58,274 bases of DNA from JALOAT01 sp041677345 (GCA_041677345.1 JBAYQE010000007.1:1-58274), one strand, 5' to 3'. Shown: positions 29,531 to 38,850, counted from the stretch's first letter. Program-made: numbers and translations. Notes: generated from the letters alone by a model not told the origin.

Positions 29531-30723
29531 AACGATTGCTTCCCGCCCTGGTGCTCGCGGTTGCGGCACCGGCGGCCGCGGCATGGACGTTCACCGCGGC
29601 CACAGCGGTCAGCGGTGAGCCTGCCGTGGGCGTGTTCCCCCATCTGGAGCCGACCGGGCGGCGCGCCCTGGCCGTGGACGGCGACAGCGTCGCCATCACC
29701 TGGGAGGACAACCGCAGCGGCGCGCCCCAGGCCTACATGGCGTTGAAACCCGCGGCCTCCGCGGGTTTCAACCCGCCACTACGGCTCAGCAGCGGCAAGG
29801 AGGCCTACGAACCCACCATCATCGCTTTCGCTGGCGGCTTCGTGGCTGCCTGGGAACAGGATGGCGGCCTGCGCATGCGCGCCATTACGGCGCACGGTCC
29901 CGGACCGGTAACGCCCCTCGGCGGCGCACGCGCCGCCCAGGTGACACTGCATGCCGCCGCCGGACGCCTGTTCGCGGCCTGGGTGGAACGGGAGGGCCGC
30001 TTCGGACGCGTCATGGTCGCACCACTGATGCTGTCGGGCGAGACCTTGCACACAGGCAAGGCCGTCCCTGCCGACGGCGTGCCGCCACAGGACCAGCAGC
30101 TCTATCCCGCACTGGCCCATACCGGTGACGAACTCGTCGTGGCCTGGGAGGACCGGCGTGCCGGCCATACCCGCCTGCACTACGCCTGTTCGGCCCTGCA
30201 CCCCCTGCGCTTTGGCACGCCGGTACCGCTCAACGAACACCCCACGGTGGAAAATGCAGAGTTCGGCCGCGGCGGCGGCGTCACACGCGTGGCACTCGCC
30301 GCCGACGACGGCCGACTGGCGGCTGTGTGGATGGACAAGCGCGATTTCCAGGGCGGGTACGACACCTACAGCGCGATGTTCGGCAACGATTGCCGTTTCG
30401 GCAGCAACGAGAAGGTGCAGGACATGTTCGGTGAGAACACGCCCCAGTGGCACCCGGCCGTGGCCGTGGCCGCCGACGGCACTACCGTCGCGGTATGGGA
30501 CGACACCCGTGACGGCAGCCCCGATCTGTGGCTCTCGACGCGCGGCGAGGACGGTTGGAGCGATGACCTCGCCGTGACACCGGCCCATGGGCCCGGCCGC
30601 CAGGACAACCCGGCGCTCGCCTTCGACCACCGCGGCCGTCTGCATCTCGCCTGGCTGCATGCCAGTGAAGGCGGCCCGGTGCGCGTCATGTATAGCGTGG
30701 CCACCCGCGCGCTCACGGACTGA
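29527..30723 (+). CDS. exported beta-propeller (BNR/sialidase-like) protein
   Basis: A 398-residue secreted protein. The signal peptide (LLPALVLAVAAPAAAA) precedes repeated blades of a six-bladed propeller with Asp-box-like words (SVAITWEDNRSGAPQAY, ELVVAWEDRRAGHTRLHY, TTVAVWDDTRDGSPDLW). These words resemble BNR/Asp-box repeats of sialidase-like propellers, but the catalytic Arg triad and nucleophilic Tyr of real sialidases are not clear, so sugar hydrolysis is not supported. The gene is translationally coupled to the thioredoxin gene. It could be a binding or scaffold protein for extracellular reactions. Confidence 0.8.
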   Translation: MKRLLPALVLAVAAPAAAAWTFTAATAVSGEPAVGVFPHLEPTGRRALAVDGDSVAITWEDNRSGAPQAYMALKPAASAGFNPPLRLSSGKEAYEPTIIAFAGGFVAAWEQDGGLRMRAITAHGPGPVTPLGGARAAQVTLHAAAGRLFAAWVEREGRFGRVMVAPLMLSGETLHTGKAVPADGVPPQDQQLYPALAHTGDELVVAWEDRRAGHTRLHYACSALHPLRFGTPVPLNEHPTVENAEFGRGGGVTRVALAADDGRLAAVWMDKRDFQGGYDTYSAMFGNDCRFGSNEKVQDMFGENTPQWHPAVAVAADGTTVAVWDDTRDGSPDLWLSTRGEDGWSDDLAVTPAHGPGRQDNPALAFDHRGRLHLAWLHASEGGPVRVMYSVATRALTD

Positions 30724-30839
30724 CCGGCGGGGGGAAACAGACCCGCACGGCGACGCAGAGACACGGGGATGGCCGCGACCCGGCCCTCACCCGTCTCACG
30801 TTATTGTTCGAGATCCCGGGCGCCACTCCATGGCGAGTA

Positions 30840-31292
30840 CAACCACCTGATGCGCTGGCAATTGTTCATCGTGCTGCTGACGGTAGCTGCAGGGATACTC
30901 ATCGGCTGGTCCGGCTCGACCAGGGCCGTGTGGTCGAGCCGGTCTCGCGCCTGCTTGTGACCATGACACGCTTCGCGCGCGGCGACCTCGACGCGCGCAC
31001 CGGGCCACCTCGTGAACGGGGTGAACTGGGCGAATTGTGCAACGCCTTCGACAGGATGGCCGATCGCATCCGCGCTCAGCACAACCCGCTGCTGCGCCAC
31101 CTGCGCGACATGTATCCACGGGTGGTGCGCGTACTGCTCACGGGTTATCCGCAAATCGACACGGTGGTCGAGGCCGTCAATCAGGGTGCCTTCTTCCGCT
31201 TCGCCGTGAAGCCCTGGGACGACCAGCAGCTCCTCGGACATATCCGCGCCGCCTTCCGCCATCACCACCAGCTCATGGAGGAACGGCCTTGA
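30840..31292 (+). pseudogene. degenerate chimera: membrane helix/HAMP fragment fused to a receiver-domain tail
   Basis: The frame beginning at 30850 encodes a transmembrane helix (MRWQLFIVLLTVAAGILIGW) and then loses sense near 30905. In another frame a HAMP domain continues (VVEPVSRLLVTMTRFARGDLD to AFDRMADRI), as expected if one original sensor gene suffered a frameshift. From about 31100 the HAMP frame joins the C-terminal third of a receiver domain (RVVRVLLTGYPQIDTVVEA, FAVKPWDDQQLL), whose Asp phosphorylation site is missing. A deletion fused two signalling genes. No intact product is expected. Confidence 0.75.
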
Positions 31293-31435
31293 TCCGGGCG
31301 CTGTGTCGCATCCGCCAGGCCCGGACGCTCGCCATGTGGCACGCGCCACACCTCGCGCAGCGAGGCGGTACCTTCCAGCCGCAGCCTCACGTAGCAGTGC
31401 TTCGACATCCGGTGACCCGCGCCAGGCTTTCGCCC

Positions 31436-32854
31436 TCAGGGCGAGGTGGTTTCGACGCCGATGGTCACTCGCTCGTCTTCGAAGTTGTCCAGGCTCAGGT
31501 CGCGCGTTTCCTTCGAAAGCCACAGCGCAATGAAGGTGAGCGTACCGAGCAGGGACAGGTAGAAACCCACGTAGGCCACGCCAAAATCCTTGGCGAGCCA
31601 GACGGCTGCAAACGGCGTGAGCGCCGCGCCCAGGATGGAGGCCACGTTGTAGGCGATGCCCGAACCGCTGTAGCGCACATTGGTGGGGAACAGTTCGGGC
31701 AGGATGGCCGACATGGGGCCGAAGGTGAGCCCCATCAGCGTCATACCGGTGCACAGGAAGAGCAACATCAGCCCCTGGTTCGCCTGCTCGCCGGTGCCCA
31801 TGGTCTCCGGTGCGAGGAACAGGTTGAAGGTGGTACCGAATACGATGATCGCAGCCGTGATCACCAGCAGGAAGCTGCGCCGCCCGTATTTGTCGGCGAG
31901 CAATCCAGCCAAGGGGATGGTGCCGGCGAAGAACAGCACGGCGATGAGCTGCAGGATCAGGAAATCGTGGTAACTGATGCCCAGGAAACCCAGTTCGATC
32001 CTGCCGATGGCATAGGAGAGGATCCAGGTGGTCATCAGGTAGAACACGCCATAAGTGGCCACCATGATGAAGGTGCCCAGCACCAGTTCCTTGAGGTTCT
32101 TCCGGAACACCTCCGCCAGCGGCACCTTCACCTTCTCACCACGCGCCACCGCACGTGCGAAAACCGGTGTCTCCTCCAGTTTCACGCGCACGTAAAGACC
32201 CAGACCCACCATTACGATGGAGACGAGAAACGGGATCCGCCAGCCCCAGGTGAGAAAGGCCTCCTGCGTGCCTGTCGCGGCGGAGTCGTAATCGAACCAA
32301 CTGGTGAGCAGCAGGAAGAAGCCATTTGCGAGGATGAAGCCGAAGGGAGCGCCGAGCTGTGGCCACATGGCGGCCCAGGCGCGCTTGCCCTTCTCCGCAT
32401 ATTCCGTAGCCAGCAGTGCCGCACCCGACCACTCGCCACCCAGCCCCAGGCCCTGACAGAAACGCAGGATGGTGAGCATGATGGGTGCCCACAGGCCGAT
32501 CTGCATCACCGTGGGCAGCAGGCCGATGAGAAAGGTCGCAATGCCCATCGTCAGCAGTGAACCGATGAGTGTGGCCTTGCGCCCAAGGCGATCGCCGAAG
32601 TGCCCGAACACCATGGAGCCCAGGGGGCGGGCCACGAAGGCCACGGCGAAGGTCGCCATGGAGGCCAGCAACTCCGTGCCCGTCTCGGACTTGGGAAAGA
32701 ACAGCAGCGGAAACACCGAAACCGCCGCCGTGGCATAGATGTAGAAATCGTAAAACTCGATGGTGGTGCCCACCATGCTGGCCACCACCACGCGGCTGCG
32801 CGGCACGGTGCGGACATCGGCGGGCGTGGCCGTTTTGCTGTTAACCGTGGACAA
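31436..32854 (-). CDS. MFS transporter, metabolite:H+ symporter (MHS) family
   Basis: A 472-residue permease with 12 predicted transmembrane helices. The MHS signature is seen in GTTIEFYDFYIYA and in the loop FGHFGDRLGRK (about 85-95), with the cytoplasmic repeat LADKYGRRSFLL. Family members (ShiA, ProP, KgtP and similar) take up organic acids, shikimate or osmolytes with protons. The substrate cannot be read from the sequence. The start is a TTG (32854) six bases after an AAGGAG site; no ATG fits better. It is alone on its strand. Confidence 0.9.
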   Translation of the reverse strand: MSTVNSKTATPADVRTVPRSRVVVASMVGTTIEFYDFYIYATAAVSVFPLLFFPKSETGTELLASMATFAVAFVARPLGSMVFGHFGDRLGRKATLIGSLLTMGIATFLIGLLPTVMQIGLWAPIMLTILRFCQGLGLGGEWSGAALLATEYAEKGKRAWAAMWPQLGAPFGFILANGFFLLLTSWFDYDSAATGTQEAFLTWGWRIPFLVSIVMVGLGLYVRVKLEETPVFARAVARGEKVKVPLAEVFRKNLKELVLGTFIMVATYGVFYLMTTWILSYAIGRIELGFLGISYHDFLILQLIAVLFFAGTIPLAGLLADKYGRRSFLLVITAAIIVFGTTFNLFLAPETMGTGEQANQGLMLLFLCTGMTLMGLTFGPMSAILPELFPTNVRYSGSGIAYNVASILGAALTPFAAVWLAKDFGVAYVGFYLSLLGTLTFIALWLSKETRDLSLDNFEDERVTIGVETTSP

Positions 32855-33078
32855 AGCTGGCTCCTTGCGTATCGCGGGCCCGCATCGGTGAGCTGACGTG
32901 CGTCACGCAAGTTCGCCCGGTGCCGGCGAAAAAGGGGGGAAATTGTAACAGACCCGGCCCGCGGCATGACGACAAGGGCGGCCGCGGTTCAGTCTTCCGT
33001 CACCCGCACCGCTGCCGCCCTTTCGCCTCGCCACAGCGGCAGGGATAATGAAGCCATCGTGGGCGAGGGAGCACAGGT

Positions 33079-33549
33079 GTGACCATCCTTTACTGGCACT
33101 GGATCGTGTTCGGGGTGTTGTTGATGGCAGCGGAGGCGGTCGTCCCGAGCTTCACGATCTTCTGGTTCGGCCTAGGGGCGCTTCCGGTTGCCGCGCTGCT
33201 CTACTTCTTCCCGGATCTGAACCTGGGCCTTCAGATCGCCGCCTGGACCGCCGCGTCGCTGGTGTTCACCGTGGGCTGGTTCCACTACCTCAGGCCGCAC
33301 ATGGAACAGCACCGCACGCTGGCCGGCATGTCCAGGGAAGCCATCGTGGGCCAGCAGGCCACGGTGATCTCCCCGCCCGTGGAGAACGGCCGCGGCACAC
33401 TGCGTTTCACCGTCCCCGTGGTGGGGCGCCAGGAATGGGACTTTTACAGCGAAGAGCCGGACCTGCGTGCCGGCGAACCCGTGGTGGTGAGGGACATCGC
33501 GGGCAACACGCTCATCGTTTCCAGAAAGAACAGGAACAAAGGGGAATAA
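33079..33549 (+). CDS. NfeD family membrane protein
   Basis: A 156-residue protein with three N-terminal helices and a C-terminal OB-fold NfeD domain (residues about 90-150, GQQATVISPPVENGRGTLRFTV-like start and VVVRDIAGNTLIVSRK end). NfeD proteins occur with a band-7/SPFH protein and are thought to help organise membrane domains. Translation starts at GTG 33079. The stop is seven bases before the SPFH gene, so the pair is an operon. Confidence 0.88.
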   Translation: MTILYWHWIVFGVLLMAAEAVVPSFTIFWFGLGALPVAALLYFFPDLNLGLQIAAWTAASLVFTVGWFHYLRPHMEQHRTLAGMSREAIVGQQATVISPPVENGRGTLRFTVPVVGRQEWDFYSEEPDLRAGEPVVVRDIAGNTLIVSRKNRNKGE

Positions 33550-33555
33550 GCCGTC

Positions 33556-34407
33556 ATGGAAACCGTCGCGGTATTCGGCGTTCTGGCATTTTTCGTCATT
33601 CTCACCATCGCCCTGGGCGTGCGTATCGTGCCGCAGGGATACAAGCACGTGGTCCAGCGCTTCGGGAAATTCCATCGCACGCTGAATCCGGGCCTCAACA
33701 TGATCATCCCGTACATCGACAGCGTGGCCTACAAGGTAACCACCAAGGACATTGTGCTGGATGTGCCGTCCCAGGACGTGATCACGCGCGACAATGTGGT
33801 CATCATCGCCAACGCCGTCGCGTACATCAATGTGCTCAACCCCGAGCGTGCCGTATACGGTGTGGAAGACTACGCGGTCGCCATTCAAACCCTGGTACAG
33901 ACCTCTTTGCGTTCCATCATCGGTGAGATGGACATGGACGACGCATTGTCGTCGCGCGACCAGATCAAGGCCCGCCTGCTCGCCGCCATTTCCGATGATG
34001 TCTCGGAATGGGGTGTCACCGTGAAGACCGTGGAGATCCAGGACATCAGCCCGTCATCCACCATGCAGCGGGCCATGGAAGAACAGGCGGCGGCGGAACG
34101 CCAGCGCCGCGCCACCGTCACCCGAGCCAATGGTGAGAAAGAGGCGGCCATCCTGGAGGCCGAGGGCCGCCTGGAGGCCTCACGCCGCGACGCGGAGGCG
34201 AAAAAGGTGCTGGCGGACGCCTCGCGCGAGGCCATATCCATGGTGGCCGAATCCATCCAGGACAAGGAACTCCCGGTGATCTTCCTGCTCGGCGAACGCT
34301 ATGTGGATGCCCTCAAGGGCCTGGCACAGAGCGCCAATGCCAAGACCGTGCTGCTGCCAGGTGATCTGCAGGCAAGCCTGCGTGCACTCTTCGGCAGCCG
34401 GAAATAA
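33556..34407 (+). CDS. SPFH/band-7 domain protein (QmcA/stomatin-like)
   Basis: A 283-residue membrane protein with an N-terminal helix (GVLAFFVILTIALGV), an SPFH/band 7 domain (residues about 20-190: VVQRFGKFHRTLNPGLNMIIPYID and SLRSIIGEMDMDDALSSRD) and a long charged coiled coil (AAAERQRRATVTRANGEKEAAIL). It is expected to oligomerise in the inner membrane facing the cytoplasm, in partnership with NfeD. The length and motifs are typical of the paraslipin/stomatin group. Confidence 0.93.
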   Translation: METVAVFGVLAFFVILTIALGVRIVPQGYKHVVQRFGKFHRTLNPGLNMIIPYIDSVAYKVTTKDIVLDVPSQDVITRDNVVIIANAVAYINVLNPERAVYGVEDYAVAIQTLVQTSLRSIIGEMDMDDALSSRDQIKARLLAAISDDVSEWGVTVKTVEIQDISPSSTMQRAMEEQAAAERQRRATVTRANGEKEAAILEAEGRLEASRRDAEAKKVLADASREAISMVAESIQDKELPVIFLLGERYVDALKGLAQSANAKTVLLPGDLQASLRALFGSRK

Positions 34408-34526
34408 GACGTTCCCTCACCGTCATTCCGCACGATGGAGGCGAGGATGAGGAGGAGTGGGCGAAAGCTGCCACAAGCCCGCCCCCCTCACCCTGCTCTC
34501 CCGCCGGACGAGGCGAAGGCCGCTGC

Positions 34527-34560
34527 GCGTTGCGGGCCATGGTACGCAGGCCCGCAACGC
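34527..34560. terminator. hairpin between rsgA and the band-7 gene
   Basis: A perfect 12-base inverted repeat (GCGTTGCGGGCC / GGCCCGCAACGC, 10-base loop) lies just past the rsgA stop (minus strand) and 120 bases past the band-7 stop (plus strand). A T-rich tail (GATTCTTCTCCTTC) follows on the plus strand, so it may terminate both. Confidence 0.6.
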
Positions 34561-34561
34561 C

Positions 34562-35608
34562 TCAGCGATTCTTCTCCTTCGTGGCGAGCGCCTTCCGAAC
34601 CATGCGGCCGAACACACGTCCGCGCCGGCGGCGCTCATGTTCCGGGATCGACTGGCGTTCCTCCTGCGACAGCTTCAGGTAGTGCATCCAGGCGTCCGCT
34701 TCCACGTCACCCCGTTCCACGGCCGCACGCACGGCACAGCCTGGTTCGGTCCCGTGGGTACAGTCGGCGAAGCGACACCCGGCCGCCAGCGCGGCGATGG
34801 AACCGAACTGGCGGGCCACCCCGCCTTCACCCACCAGTCCCACCTCGCGCATCCCCGGTACATCGATGATGCAGGCACCACCGGCAAGCCTGATCAGCAC
34901 GCGCGCCGTGGTGGTGTGCCTTCCCTTGGCGTCACGGCGGGTCGTGCCCGTGGCCTGTGCAGCATGACCGGCCAGGTTGTTCACCACAGTGGACTTACCC
35001 ACGCCAGAGGATCCGACCACCACGAGGGTATTGCCCATCCCGAGCCAGGGCGCGAGCCGTTCCACGAGCGGATCGCGCAAGGCATTCACCGCGAGCACCT
35101 CCGCCGTTGCCGGCAGGCGTGTGCGTACCTGTGCAATGGCCGCGCCGGGGTCAGCAACGAGGTCTGACTTGGTCAGCAGGACCAGGGAGGTCACATCCGC
35201 CTGGGCCGCCAGCACCAGATAACGCTCGATGCGGTGCAGATTGAACCCTGCATCGAGCCCGCTGACGATCACCATCAGGTCGATGTTGGCCGCGATCGCC
35301 TGTGCCGCGGCACCGCCGGCCTCGCGCCGTGCAATGAGTGTGCGGCGCTCCAGCCGCGCCACGATGACGGCATGCCCGGCGGCGAGCAGCACCCAGTCGC
35401 CGACGGTCGGCAGATCGCTGCTCTCCCGTTGCAGGCGCCCGGACAACACCGCCGTCAATACGTCAGTACCGTCGTGGACGCGATAACGGCCGCGTCCGAC
35501 CTGCACGACACGTGCCGGGCGGACGGTGTCGAGTTGCTCCAGCGAGAGTTGTGAGGAATGGAAGGGGCTCCAGCCCAGGGGCAGGAGTCTGGAAAAATCG
35601 ATGGCCAT
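34562..35608 (-). CDS. rsgA: ribosome small subunit-dependent GTPase A
   Basis: A 348-residue circularly permuted GTPase that helps 30S subunit maturation. An N-terminal OB fold (residues 30-95) is followed by the GTPase motifs in permuted order: G4 TKSD (146-149), G1 GSSGVGKST (199-207) and G3 DVPGM (249-253). The C-terminal zinc knuckle is present (CRFADCTHGTEPGCAV). All catalytic elements are intact, and the start ATG 35608 gives the normal length. Confidence 0.95.
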   Translation of the reverse strand: MAIDFSRLLPLGWSPFHSSQLSLEQLDTVRPARVVQVGRGRYRVHDGTDVLTAVLSGRLQRESSDLPTVGDWVLLAAGHAVIVARLERRTLIARREAGGAAAQAIAANIDLMVIVSGLDAGFNLHRIERYLVLAAQADVTSLVLLTKSDLVADPGAAIAQVRTRLPATAEVLAVNALRDPLVERLAPWLGMGNTLVVVGSSGVGKSTVVNNLAGHAAQATGTTRRDAKGRHTTTARVLIRLAGGACIIDVPGMREVGLVGEGGVARQFGSIAALAAGCRFADCTHGTEPGCAVRAAVERGDVEADAWMHYLKLSQEERQSIPEHERRRRGRVFGRMVRKALATKEKNR

Positions 35609-35850
35609 GAGATGTCATCCTTCTCAACGAAATCGTCGTAGATGGCGCGCGCAAAAACGCTGCCACGTTCGGAACGGAACAGATGTTGAGAGGCCGAGCC
35701 TGCGTCTAGCGAACTTGCAGGCCGGCGGTGATGACAAGGTCCATCAAGCCTCCGGCAGGAGTGATGTGATTGTTGCGCTCCCATCTTAGCACGCGCGGCA
35801 GCGCGTACGGTGATGGAACAGGCAAATGGAAAAAGGCGCTGTCCGGCAAG

Positions 35851-36294
35851 TCAACGGGCCTGCAGCACCGCCTCCTGTTCCGCCGCGCGGCTGTTCATCA
35901 GCGCTTGCGCCTCACGGGTCTGACTGAACGCCTGCTGGATGCGTTCTGCCGAGTAGGCCCCGGGAACCGTGACGGGGGGAACGCGCGCCGGGACGGCGCT
36001 GTGGCCCTGGAACGTATTGGCATCGGGATCGATGCGGACCACCTCGACCGGAATGTCCTGCGCGGGCGGGACATTCCCGAAGTGCCATTCACCATGGGTT
36101 CCGCGCCACCTGTAGACCGTGACGGCTGATGGCGGAGCCGAATCGGTGTCCATGCGAGGGATATCCGGCAGGCCCGGCAAACTGAGCTGCCGGTAGTCCA
36201 GCAGCGGCTTCCCCTGCTTCAGAGGCAACACGAAGGGCACAGCGACCGCCAGGAACAGGGTGCCCAGCAGAATGCGGGCAATTACACGGTTCAT
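35851..36294 (-). CDS. DUF4124-like exported or anchored protein
   Basis: A 147-residue protein with an N-terminal hydrophobic signal or anchor (LLGTLFLAVAVPFVLPL), then a DUF4124-like core where VYRWRGTHGEWHFGNVPP matches the family's VYKWxDxxGxxHYSDxPP pattern. The C terminus is a helix (SAERIQQAFSQTREAQALMNS). DUF4124 proteins are secreted small beta domains of unknown function. It is transcribed alone. Confidence 0.7.
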   Translation of the reverse strand: MNRVIARILLGTLFLAVAVPFVLPLKQGKPLLDYRQLSLPGLPDIPRMDTDSAPPSAVTVYRWRGTHGEWHFGNVPPAQDIPVEVVRIDPDANTFQGHSAVPARVPPVTVPGAYSAERIQQAFSQTREAQALMNSRAAEQEAVLQAR

Positions 36295-36528
36295 GTTTCA
36301 TCCCTTTCAGTGGTCAGCACCCGCGTTGCACGCAGTCCAGACAGGACCGACGGGATATCCAGGCAACTAATAACCCGCATGGGAACAAATCAATGGCTCG
36401 CCTATTCCCCTGTCCGAGCAAATCTGTCAACTTCCACGGGTATCTCTCACCCGGTTGGGCGCGATGCGCCCGGCCGTTTCTGCGACAGAAGACCCAGCGG
36501 CATTCTGCATGCACCGGAGCATTGCCTC

Positions 36529-36945
36529 ATGGACAGGCCCATGACCCATCGGCCCGGCGTCACGACACCGGAGGTACCCACCCGCGGGCGGCTCCAGCGC
36601 GAGTATCGCACCATCGAGAGCATGCTGCAGATCTGGTGCGAGGATCGGCATGGCCGCGCCGTCAGCCGTGATGGCCTGTGCGCCGAATGCACCGAACTAC
36701 TCGCCTATGCCGGACAGCGGCTGGCGAAGTGCATCTATGGCGAGCACAAGCCGACCTGCGCCAAATGTCCGGTGCACTGCTACAGGCGCGCCCAGCGTGA
36801 ACGGGTGCGTGAAGTGATGCGCTACGCGGGCCCGCGCATGTTGTGGCGCCATCCCTGGCAGGCCCTGCTGCACATCATGGACAAACTGCGCCGGGCCGAG
36901 GACCCACGGGCCGTGCGCCGGGCGCAAAGGGGCCAGCAGCCCTGA
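36529..36945 (+). CDS. ygbA: YgbA-like nitrous oxide-stimulated promoter family protein
   Basis: A 138-residue cytosolic protein that matches the YgbA_NO family closely: the cysteine set LCAECTELLAYAGQRLAKC, then TCAKCPVHCYRRA and the C-terminal MRYAGPRMLWRHPWQALLH are all present. Such proteins are induced by NO or nitrosative stress, in E. coli through NsrR; the biochemical role is unknown, but four or more cysteines suggest metal or cluster binding. The ATG at 36529 is preferred, with a second in-frame ATG at 36541. Its position close to a denitrification operon fits an NO-related job. Confidence 0.9.
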   Translation: MDRPMTHRPGVTTPEVPTRGRLQREYRTIESMLQIWCEDRHGRAVSRDGLCAECTELLAYAGQRLAKCIYGEHKPTCAKCPVHCYRRAQRERVREVMRYAGPRMLWRHPWQALLHIMDKLRRAEDPRAVRRAQRGQQP

Positions 36946-37071
36946 AGCCGCCGGCCACGGTACCACGGCGGCGAGAAACACCACCACGGCCACCGGCCGC
37001 GCCTACCTGTGGTTTGGCCGACGCGGTCTTTCCGCTACAGTTCGCAGTACTCGTCGAATTGCGAGGCACTC

Positions 37072-37545
37072 ATGCCCCACGTGCTGCTTCTCGCCGGACT
37101 CATGCTGCTGATTACACCGGACCTTCCGGCACAGGAAACCGGCCCCTGGGGCTCTGCCCGTGAGGTCGAGAAGGCCTATGCGCCGGCCAAGGTGGTCTAT
37201 GACCTTTCCTCCGGCAGTGCCGCACACTTGACGGACATCCTGGACCGCGTGAGCTTGCTCAGCACGCTCTATGGTGCCGATCCGTTCGATGCCTCCATCG
37301 TCGTCGTGGTCCATGGTGACGCCATACTGCGATTCACCACGGGCGCCTATGCGGAAAACCGCGACCTCATGCAGCGCGCCCAAAGCCTGACCGTGGGGAA
37401 CGTGATCGAATTCCGCATGTGTCGGGCATCCGCCCGCTCGATGGGCATTGCGCCCACCGATGTACACGGCTTCGTGACCATGGTGCCCATGGCCGATGCC
37501 GAGATCGCACAGCTCCACCGGAACGGGTATGTCTATATGAAATAG
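37072..37545 (+). CDS. exported DsrE-family protein
   Basis: A 157-residue secreted protein with a signal peptide (LLLAGLMLLITPDLPA) and a DsrE-like alpha/beta fold. The conserved cysteine is C117 (FRMCRASARSMG), in the position used by DsrE/TusD proteins to carry sulfane sulfur; export to the periplasm is a variation seen in several sulfur oxidisers. It follows the ygbA gene by about 130 bases on the same strand. The ATG is preceded by a GAGG site. It is likely to bind or transfer sulfur or act as a reactive-sulfur sensor, but this is inference. Confidence 0.82.
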   Translation: MPHVLLLAGLMLLITPDLPAQETGPWGSAREVEKAYAPAKVVYDLSSGSAAHLTDILDRVSLLSTLYGADPFDASIVVVVHGDAILRFTTGAYAENRDLMQRAQSLTVGNVIEFRMCRASARSMGIAPTDVHGFVTMVPMADAEIAQLHRNGYVYMK

Positions 37546-37626
37546 CCCTCCCGGCACCGCGGGTCACGCTCTCGGCTGTACCGTCAAGCGCGGCAACCCC
37601 CAGGATACGGGGAGCAAGGCCTGTCC

Positions 37627-38457
37627 TCAGCGCGCCCCCTCAGCGGGCGTGTTCGAACGCGTCTCTTCCTGCACGAGGCGGAAGCCTATGATGTCGTAGC
37701 GGACGCTGGGGCGGCAGTGCATATGGCGCTTGCTGCACCGCGCGAAGTGCGGGTCGTGCGACCAGGAACCGCCACGCACCAACCGGCTCGGACCGTTACC
37801 GGTGAACAACGGATTGAATCGGTCGTGCTTCGCGTAGCCATCGAACGCGTAGACGTCCGCCACCCATTCCCAGACATTACCCGACATGTCATGCACACCC
37901 AGGGCATTGGGTGCAAACGTCCCCACCGGAGACGTTTCCGGCCACGGGTCCGCCGCATCCCCCGCATAATTGGCGACCTCATGGCTCAACGCGTTGCCAC
38001 CGGTGCCATATCGGATCGGCTGGCCACCGTTGCGGCAGACGTATTCCCATTCCGCCTCGGTGGGCAATCGATAAAATCCTTTGCCCGCCTGATTCAACCT
38101 GCGTATGAATTCCTCTATCTCCGAGAGCATGATGCTCTCCACGGGGTAATCATCGCCGTGGGCAAAGGCAGAAGGGTTGGCCCCCATGACCCGGTTCCAC
38201 TGCCCTTGGGTAACCTCGTACTTGCCGATGTAGAAATCGTCCACACAGACCTCGTGCAGGGGGCGTTCGTTGTGGTCGCCTTCGCCAAACGAATCGCCCA
38301 TCTCGTAACAGCCGCCCCTGACCGGAACAAACTCCATACCGGTGGAGGGCTCTACCCAGTTAGGCGCCGCGGCGGCACCCTCGGCCAGGGACGGCGGAGC
38401 ACATGTGAAAGCACAGATCACGCCTGCGATTTTCAACATATGCCTGAGACGATGCAT
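37627..38457 (-). CDS. exported SUMF1/FGE-sulfatase family protein (NirV-like)
   Basis: A 276-residue secreted protein: signal peptide (LKIAGVICAFTCAPPSLA), then a formylglycine-generating-enzyme (FGE-sulfatase) domain with the usual words GMEFVPVRGGCYEMGD, KYEVTQGQWNRVMG, YRLPTEAEWEYVCR, GNVWEWVADVY and LVRGGSWSHDP...GFR. In catalytic FGEs a Cys pair lies in the segment after GGS; here Ser replaces the first such cysteine, so oxidase activity is doubtful. Homologs called NirV accompany nitrite reductase genes. It is convergent with the truncated bacterioferritin and its stop is about 80 bases from the DsrE gene's stop. A role with nitrite reductase is inference. Confidence 0.85.
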   Translation of the reverse strand: MHRLRHMLKIAGVICAFTCAPPSLAEGAAAAPNWVEPSTGMEFVPVRGGCYEMGDSFGEGDHNERPLHEVCVDDFYIGKYEVTQGQWNRVMGANPSAFAHGDDYPVESIMLSEIEEFIRRLNQAGKGFYRLPTEAEWEYVCRNGGQPIRYGTGGNALSHEVANYAGDAADPWPETSPVGTFAPNALGVHDMSGNVWEWVADVYAFDGYAKHDRFNPLFTGNGPSRLVRGGSWSHDPHFARCSKRHMHCRPSVRYDIIGFRLVQEETRSNTPAEGAR

Positions 38458-38569
38458 GGGGATCCTCTTCTTCAGTGATGGAACGTCGCGATGGCGTGAT
38501 TTTCCCCGTGCAGCGGGTTCAGCCCCGTGCCGAAGCGGTCCTCACGTGACCGCTGCAATCCATTATCCA

Positions 38570-38823
38570 AGCGCGAGCCCCTCAAGATCGGTCACGACGT
38601 CCCGGACATGTTGCGCAACGACCTGGACCTGGAACGTTCAGTCGTTACCGCCTTGCGTGAAGCGATCGCCTATTGCGAATCGGTGAAGCATTTCGTCACC
38701 CGCCACATGCTCGAACACATGCTGGACGACACCGCGGATGACCACACCCACTGGCTCGAACAGCAGCTTGGACTCATCGACAAGGTCGGCCTGAAAAACT
38801 ACCTGCAGTCGCAGATGAGCTGA
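38570..38823 (+). pseudogene. bfr: bacterioferritin, 5' part deleted
   Basis: The frame encodes about 80 C-terminal residues of bacterioferritin: PLKIGHDVPDMLRNDLDLE, LREAIAYCESVKHF and DHTHWLEQQLGLIDKVGLKNYLQSQ match the last half of Bfr. Normal Bfr has about 155 residues; the first 75, containing the heme Met and half of the ferroxidase ligands, are missing, and the sequence upstream (38458-38570) shows no match in any frame. It is therefore a remnant, and its rare AUG upstream (38527) would add only unrelated residues. Confidence 0.7.
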
Positions 38824-38850
38824 TCTTGCATCCAGAAAACCCCGTGAGGC

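Noticed and set aside
29527..30723. Reading the beta-propeller as a true sialidase
   Set aside because: Only Asp-box-like repeats are seen; the catalytic Arg triad and nucleophilic Tyr were not found.
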